Shown: one piece after another, positions 59,778-64,000 of the stretch
Numbering within the stretch: the stretch's first letter is position 1
Layout of the letters: each line of letters opens with the position of its first letter
Assembly (NCBI RefSeq): GCF_002770725.1
Contig: NZ_NQVN01000003.1
Coordinates: 310,001 to 374,000 of the forward strand
DNA length: 64,000 nucleotides
Source of the DNA: Pleomorphomonas carboxyditropha
GTDB taxonomy: Bacteria > Pseudomonadota > Alphaproteobacteria > Rhizobiales > Pleomorphomonadaceae
Reading direction: 5' to 3'
Position numbers and translations under genes: made by a program
Notes under the pieces: generated by a model
What the model saw: the letters and a program-made list of their open reading frames with translations, nothing else
Database searches by the model: none
Told to the model about the DNA's origin: nothing

Positions 59778-60746
59778 AAGATACGAACTTCCCCATTTTT
59801 GAGTGCCTCCTTGAACCGAAATTTTCTCACCCTGCACGTTGCCGATAGCTACGCCATGCTCAAGGGCGTGTCCTCGCCGACCCGCCTGGACATTCTGCGC
59901 CTGCTGCACGCCAAGGGGCCGATGAATGTCAATGAAATCAGCGCTGCGCTCTCGCTGCCGCAATCGACCGTCGCCACTTCGGTACAGGCTTTGGAGGAAG
60001 CCGAGCTGATCGACACCAAGACGGTGAAAGCGAAGAAAGGGCATCAGAAGATTTGCTCGGCACGCTATGACGAAATCATTATCCGCTTCGACGATGCCGC
60101 CGAATTGCCACGCGACGAAACCATCGAGGTTTCGATGCCGATCGGCCTCTACACCAGTTGCGACGTTCAGACGCCTTGTGGTCTGTGCTCGAGCGAAGGT
60201 GTCATCGGCCTCCTCGACGTGCCGAACTTCTTCCTTGACCCCAATCGTATGCAGGCAGGACTTCTTTGGTTCGGGCGCGGCTATGTCGAATATAAATTCC
60301 CCAATAATGCCAAGATACTGAATGAGGAAATCAGCGCCGTCGAGTTTTCGATGGAACTGTCCTCCGAGGTTCCGGGAACCAACACAAACTGGCCGTCCGA
60401 TATTATGCTCTGGGTCAACAATGTCGATGTCGGCACCTGGACTTCACCGGGCGACTACGGCGACAAGCGGGGCGTCTATACACCTCGATGGTGGAAGCTC
60501 GAGGGATCGCAATACGGGAAGCTCAAAACCTGGACAATCTCGCAAAACGGGACATTTATAGACGGTATCAAAATTTCTGATGTGAAACTGGCTGATTTGG
60601 ATATCGACAACCATCATTCAATCCGGATGAGGATCGGCATTGCCGAACAGGCAAAACGTCCAGGCGGCATCAATATATTCGGTCGTGGATTTGGAAATTA
60701 CGATCAAGACATCGTCATGCGATTATATCGATCGAATAATTCCTGA
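59775..60746 (+). CDS. ArsR-like winged-helix regulator with C-terminal sandwich-like domain
   Basis: 323 residues. Residues about 24-108 are a winged helix (LKGVSSPTRLDILRLLHAKGPMNVNEISAALSLPQSTVATSVQALEEAELI). A short segment holds Cys129-x5-Cys135-x2-Cys138, a possible metal site. Residues about 155-320 are beta-rich and aromatic (LLWFGRGYVEYKF, SDIMLWVNNVDVGTWTSPGDYGDKRG, YTPRWWKLEGSQYGKLKTW), like a jelly-roll sugar-binding module. The start is uncertain: ATG 59775 has no ribosome site and TTG 59811 is possible. It precedes the GH51 gene and is AT-richer than its neighbours to the left. Likely controls that gene. Confidence 0.82.
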   Translation: MKIRTSPFLSASLNRNFLTLHVADSYAMLKGVSSPTRLDILRLLHAKGPMNVNEISAALSLPQSTVATSVQALEEAELIDTKTVKAKKGHQKICSARYDEIIIRFDDAAELPRDETIEVSMPIGLYTSCDVQTPCGLCSSEGVIGLLDVPNFFLDPNRMQAGLLWFGRGYVEYKFPNNAKILNEEISAVEFSMELSSEVPGTNTNWPSDIMLWVNNVDVGTWTSPGDYGDKRGVYTPRWWKLEGSQYGKLKTWTISQNGTFIDGIKISDVKLADLDIDNHHSIRMRIGIAEQAKRPGGINIFGRGFGNYDQDIVMRLYRSNNS

Positions 60747-61012
60747 TTTTCTGAAGTAAAAATCTATAAATTGTACAGATATTTGGTCAAATGACGATCT
60801 GTCGTCGATTCTGTTCGCGAAATTTTATTGGCTATATCCGACAATAGTTAAATTCCATCTCACGAAATTCTCTGTATCTGCCGGGAAAAACGTTCCGGTT
60901 CGCCTTTCGGCGAACCCTCGCCTGCGCCGTTGACACGTCATCAGGTACAGACCATAATCTTCGTTATATATCATATCATCAGATATAAACGGAAACGTGC
61001 AGCGAGGCCACC
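60747..61012 (+). promoter_or_regulatory. GH51 promoter and operator region
   Basis: 266 AT-rich bases. TTGACA (60930-60935), exactly 17 bases, CATAAT (60953-60958) is the strongest sigma-70-like promoter in the window. Just after it lies TATATC...GATATA (60967-60987) and within it CATATCATCAGATAT, shared with the site at the regulator's start. GCGAGG at 61001-61006 is the ribosome site for the GTG start. A hairpin CGCCTTTCGGCG lies at 60901-60912. Confidence 0.72.
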
Positions 61013-62521
61013 GTGAAAGCGAACGTGACGATCCACAGGGATTTCACCATCTCCCCTGTCGATGACCGGCTCTACAGTTCTTTTCTCGAACACCTGGGAC
61101 GGGCGATCTACACCGGCATCTATGAGCCCGGTCATCCGACCGCCGACGCCGACGGCTTTCGCGGCGACGTCATCGAACTGGTTCGAGCCCTCGACACGCC
61201 CTATGTCCGCTACCCCGGCGGCAACTTCGTTTCGGCCTACAACTGGGAAGACGGCGTCGGACCGCGCGAAGATCGTCCGACGCGCCTCGACCTCGCATGG
61301 CGCACCCGCGACAGCAACCACATCGGTGTCAACGAATTCGCCGACTGGTGCAAGAAAGCGGGCACCAAGCCCATGCTGGCCGTCAATCTCGGCTCCCGAG
61401 GCCTCGACGCGGCCCGGAATTTTCTCGAATACTGCAATCATCCCGGCGGTTCCTACTGGAGCGACCTTCGGCGCAAGCATGGCTGGAAAGAGCCGCATAA
61501 CGTCAAGCTCTGGTGCCTCGGCAACGAGATGGATGGCCCCTGGCAAGTTGGCCACAAGACCGCCGACGAATACGGGCGGCTCGCCAATGAAACAGCCAAG
61601 GCCATGCGCCTGTTCGACAAGTCGCTCGAGTTGATCGTCTGCGGTTCGTCGCATGCGGGCATGCCGACGTTCCCCGATTGGGAGGCGACCGTTCTGGACC
61701 ACACCTATGAGGCGATCGATCACCTGTCATTGCATATGTATTTCGGCAACGAGGAACACGACACGCTGAACTATCTTGCCAAGGCCGAGAAGCTGGATCG
61801 TTACATCATGTCGGTCGCCGGTGTCATCGACTACGTCAAGTCGAAGAAACGCTCAAAGAAAAATGTCACGATTTCGTTCGATGAGTGGAACGTCTGGTAT
61901 CACAGCCACGAGCAAGATAAGAAGATACTAGAAGGCGACGATTGGCCGGATGCGCCGCACCTGCTTGAGGACATTTACAACTTCGAGGATGTATTGCAGG
62001 TCGGTGGCGTCCTGAATACGTTTATCCGGCGCGCCGACCGGGTGAAGATCGCGTGTATTGCCCAACTCGTCAATGTCATCGCCCCGATCATGACGGAGAC
62101 AGGTGGGCCGGCCTGGAAACAGACGATCTACTATCCGTTCCTCTATGCCTCGTTGTATGGCCGCGGCACCGCCATGAGAGCGATCGTCGACGGCCCGACC
62201 TATGACAGCGCCTTCGGCGACGATGTTCCATTTCTCGATACATCGGTCGTGCGCTCGTCGGCGGGCAACGCCCTCACCTTCTTCATCGTCAACCGGCATC
62301 TTACCGAAACACTCGACCTTACAGCCAGGCTAGACGGCTTCCCGGCCGCCCGCGTGGTCGAACATATCCAGATGAGCCATCCCGATCTCGCTGCCGTCAA
62401 TTCGGCCGCCACTCCAAATAACGTAGTTCCGAAAACGGTGAGCGGATCGACCGTCGAAGCCGGCGTCCTGACAAGCCGCTTGCCGCCGCTCTCCTACAAC
62501 GTCATCCGCCTTTCAATCTGA
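61013..62521 (+). CDS. abfA: GH51 alpha-L-arabinofuranosidase
   Basis: 502 residues, GH51 (TIM barrel plus C-terminal beta domain). The acid/base is Glu172 in WCLGNEMDGPWQ and the nucleophile is Glu291 in ISFDEWNVWYH; both agree with Glu175 and Glu294 of the Geobacillus enzyme. Other family signatures: YVRYPGGNFVSAYNWEDGVGP and HMYFGN. No signal peptide, so it acts on imported arabino-oligosaccharides. GTG start 61013 with GAGG upstream gives the typical MKANVTIHRDFTISPVDDRLY N-terminus. Followed by a terminator-like hairpin and an OppA-type binding protein. Confidence 0.96.
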   Translation: MKANVTIHRDFTISPVDDRLYSSFLEHLGRAIYTGIYEPGHPTADADGFRGDVIELVRALDTPYVRYPGGNFVSAYNWEDGVGPREDRPTRLDLAWRTRDSNHIGVNEFADWCKKAGTKPMLAVNLGSRGLDAARNFLEYCNHPGGSYWSDLRRKHGWKEPHNVKLWCLGNEMDGPWQVGHKTADEYGRLANETAKAMRLFDKSLELIVCGSSHAGMPTFPDWEATVLDHTYEAIDHLSLHMYFGNEEHDTLNYLAKAEKLDRYIMSVAGVIDYVKSKKRSKKNVTISFDEWNVWYHSHEQDKKILEGDDWPDAPHLLEDIYNFEDVLQVGGVLNTFIRRADRVKIACIAQLVNVIAPIMTETGGPAWKQTIYYPFLYASLYGRGTAMRAIVDGPTYDSAFGDDVPFLDTSVVRSSAGNALTFFIVNRHLTETLDLTARLDGFPAARVVEHIQMSHPDLAAVNSAATPNNVVPKTVSGSTVEAGVLTSRLPPLSYNVIRLSI

Positions 62522-62528
62522 ATCGGAC

Positions 62529-62563
62529 CGGCCGACCTCGGAGGAGAGGTGGCCGATCTTTTT
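62529..62563 (+). terminator. Terminator after the GH51 gene
   Basis: CGGCC-G-ACCTC pairs with GAGGTGGCCG (one bulged G, 6-base loop) at 62529-62555, followed by ATC and five T (62559-62563). It begins 8 bases after the stop. Partial read-through could link the gene to the binding protein downstream. Confidence 0.82.
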
Positions 62564-62701
62564 CCACCTCCGACGTAGCCACAGACCGGCTCATGTCGAT
62601 GCAAGACAAGGAGGCCAACGGGGGAAAACTGAGCTGTGGCCGGATGCCGATGCAAAAGACTGGCCGCGCAAAGATCGATCATCATGAGGGAGGACTACCG
62701 C

Positions 62702-64000
62702 ATGAGACTATGGAGACAACTCCTGGCCGGAGCCGCGCTGGCGGTCCTGGCGGCCACGGCTCAAGCGCAGGATATTTCCAACCTGCCGCGCAAAGAGACC
62801 GTGATCATCGAAAACCCGGAAGGCACAATCAAGAATCCGGGTTGGTTCAACATCTGGGTGAACGGCGGTGGCGGCCTGTCGACAGGGTTGCAGCAGCTCA
62901 CCATGGATACGCTTTGGTACATCGACCCGGACCAGGGCATCAACGGCACATGGTATAACTCCCTGGCAGCCGACAAGCCGATCTACAATGCCGACTTTAC
63001 CGAGATGACGGTGAAACTCAGAAAAGGCATGTACTGGAGCGATGGCGTCGAATTCACTGCCGATGATCTCGTCTATACGGTGAAGACGCAGATCGACCAT
63101 CCAGGCATGGTGTGGAGTTCTCTGCTGGCCGTCAGCGTCGACAGCGTCGAGGCGACCGATCCCTACACCGTCGTCTTCAAGCTGAAAAAGCCGAATTCGC
63201 GCTTCCACGCCCTGTTCACGGTGCGCTGGAACGCCATCTGGGTCATGCCCAAGCATGTCTTCGAAAAAGTGGGCGACCCGGTGAAGTTCGACTTTGCCAA
63301 TCCGATCTCGATCAGCGCCTACAAGCTCAAGAACTATGATCCACAGGGCAAGTGGTACATCTGGGAGAAGCGCGACGACTGGCAGCGGACGCCGCTCGGC
63401 CTGATCGGCGAACCCGGCCCCAAATATGCAGCCTATGTCGACGGCGGCCCGCCGGACAAGAAGACCATCGCCCAGCTAAAGCACGAGCTCGACATCATCC
63501 ACGACAACACGCCGGAAGGCATGTTCACGCTTGTGGACCAGTCGAAATCGCTCGCCACATGGTTCAAGGGCTTCCCCTACGCCCATCCCGATCCAACCCT
63601 GCCGGCGGTCATCTTCAACACCCAGAAGGCGCCGTTCGATAAGGCGGACGTACGCTGGGCGTTGGCGCTGCTGATCGACATGAAGGCAGTCGACCTCGCC
63701 AGCTATCGAGGCGCGGCCACACTATCGGCCATTGGTGTGCCGCCCACCGGCATCGCCATGACGACCTATCAAGCGCCAATGCACGAGTGGCTGAAGTCCT
63801 TCGAGCTTGATACCGGCAAAGAGAAGATCAAGCCCTACGACCCGACGATCCCGACCCAGATCGCCGACATGCTACGCAAGCAGCCAAAGTTCAAGGACCA
63901 GATTCCGACTGATGCGACGGCCATTGCCAACCAGTTCGGCTATGGCTGGTGGAAGCCCAATCCGAAAGCGGCCGGCGAGCTGCTTGAAAGGGCCGGCTTC
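62702..64000 (+). CDS. OppA-type ABC substrate-binding protein (3' end beyond window)
   Basis: Open from ATG 62702 to the window edge, 433 codons, no stop, so the gene is partial. GGGAGGAC lies 8-10 bases upstream. Signal peptide MRLWRQLLAGAALAVLAATA with cleavage after AQA near 22. Solute-binding family 5 features: LWYIDPDQGINGTWYNSLAADKP, MTVKLRKGMYWSDGVEFTADDLVYTV, FNTQKAPFDKADVRWALALLIDM. Downstream of a cytosolic arabinofuranosidase, it probably binds arabinose-containing oligosaccharides. Permease and ATPase genes are expected just past the edge. Confidence 0.92.
   Translation, partial: MRLWRQLLAGAALAVLAATAQAQDISNLPRKETVIIENPEGTIKNPGWFNIWVNGGGGLSTGLQQLTMDTLWYIDPDQGINGTWYNSLAADKPIYNADFTEMTVKLRKGMYWSDGVEFTADDLVYTVKTQIDHPGMVWSSLLAVSVDSVEATDPYTVVFKLKKPNSRFHALFTVRWNAIWVMPKHVFEKVGDPVKFDFANPISISAYKLKNYDPQGKWYIWEKRDDWQRTPLGLIGEPGPKYAAYVDGGPPDKKTIAQLKHELDIIHDNTPEGMFTLVDQSKSLATWFKGFPYAHPDPTLPAVIFNTQKAPFDKADVRWALALLIDMKAVDLASYRGAATLSAIGVPPTGIAMTTYQAPMHEWLKSFELDTGKEKIKPYDPTIPTQIADMLRKQPKFKDQIPTDATAIANQFGYGWWKPNPKAAGELLERAGF

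Overview
The window looks like a chromosomal segment of a GC-rich alphaproteobacterium of the order Hyphomicrobiales (Rhizobiales). The grounds are the core-gene order trmB-rimP-nusA-ylxR-infB-rbfA then truB-rpsO-pnp, the YlxR protein fused to an L7Ae-like domain, the long charged N-terminus of IF-2, the high density of ABC importers, and a dispersed ~100-bp two-palindrome repeat of the kind known from rhizobia. I cannot fix the genus from sequence alone. I recognised no tRNA, rRNA, insertion sequence, phage gene or CRISPR array.

Region 1 (1-14.1 kb) is housekeeping: metK, trmB, the rimP-nusA-ylxR-infB-rbfA translation/transcription operon with an attenuator-like hairpin before rimP, a GST, an EamA exporter, then truB, rpsO and pnp separated by hairpin-rich spacers. 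A two-copy, 99-bp-period structured repeat and a 91-residue membrane protein follow (14.1-14.7 kb).

Region 2 (14.7-35.1 kb) is uptake and sugar metabolism. A BMP-type (nucleoside/purine-like) ABC importer carries an amidase inside its operon. A carbohydrate island follows: a six-hairpin glycosidase, a LacI regulator, a YicI-type alpha-xylosidase and a MalEFG-like importer with its ATPase. Identical 14-bp LacI-type palindromes sit right after promoter elements at both ends of the island, so one LacI protein probably controls hydrolysis and import together. Next come a RutG-like NCS2 permease with a near-consensus RutR box, a divergent HxlR regulator/MDR oxidoreductase pair, and a 54-residue protein with a structured leader.

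Region 3 (35.2-59.6 kb) holds a second LacI regulator with its own palindrome ahead of an OppABCDF-type importer and a GlcD/DLD-type flavoprotein. It continues with a ureohydrolase-potDABC-like operon divergent from a LysR-aminotransferase pair (probably guanidino/polyamine catabolism), an MBL-fold hydrolase, a DUF2161 protein, a DppABCDF-type importer and a Cof-type HAD phosphatase. Three copies of the two-palindrome repeat lie in the spacers.

Region 4 (59.7-64 kb) is locally AT-richer. It holds a winged-helix regulator with an unusual C-terminal domain, a GH51 arabinofuranosidase behind a strong promoter, and the start of another OppA-type binding protein cut by the window edge. It looks like an arabino-oligosaccharide uptake and hydrolysis locus. 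Overall the segment is a scavenging region with five complete ABC importers plus the start of a sixth, placed next to the core translation operons.
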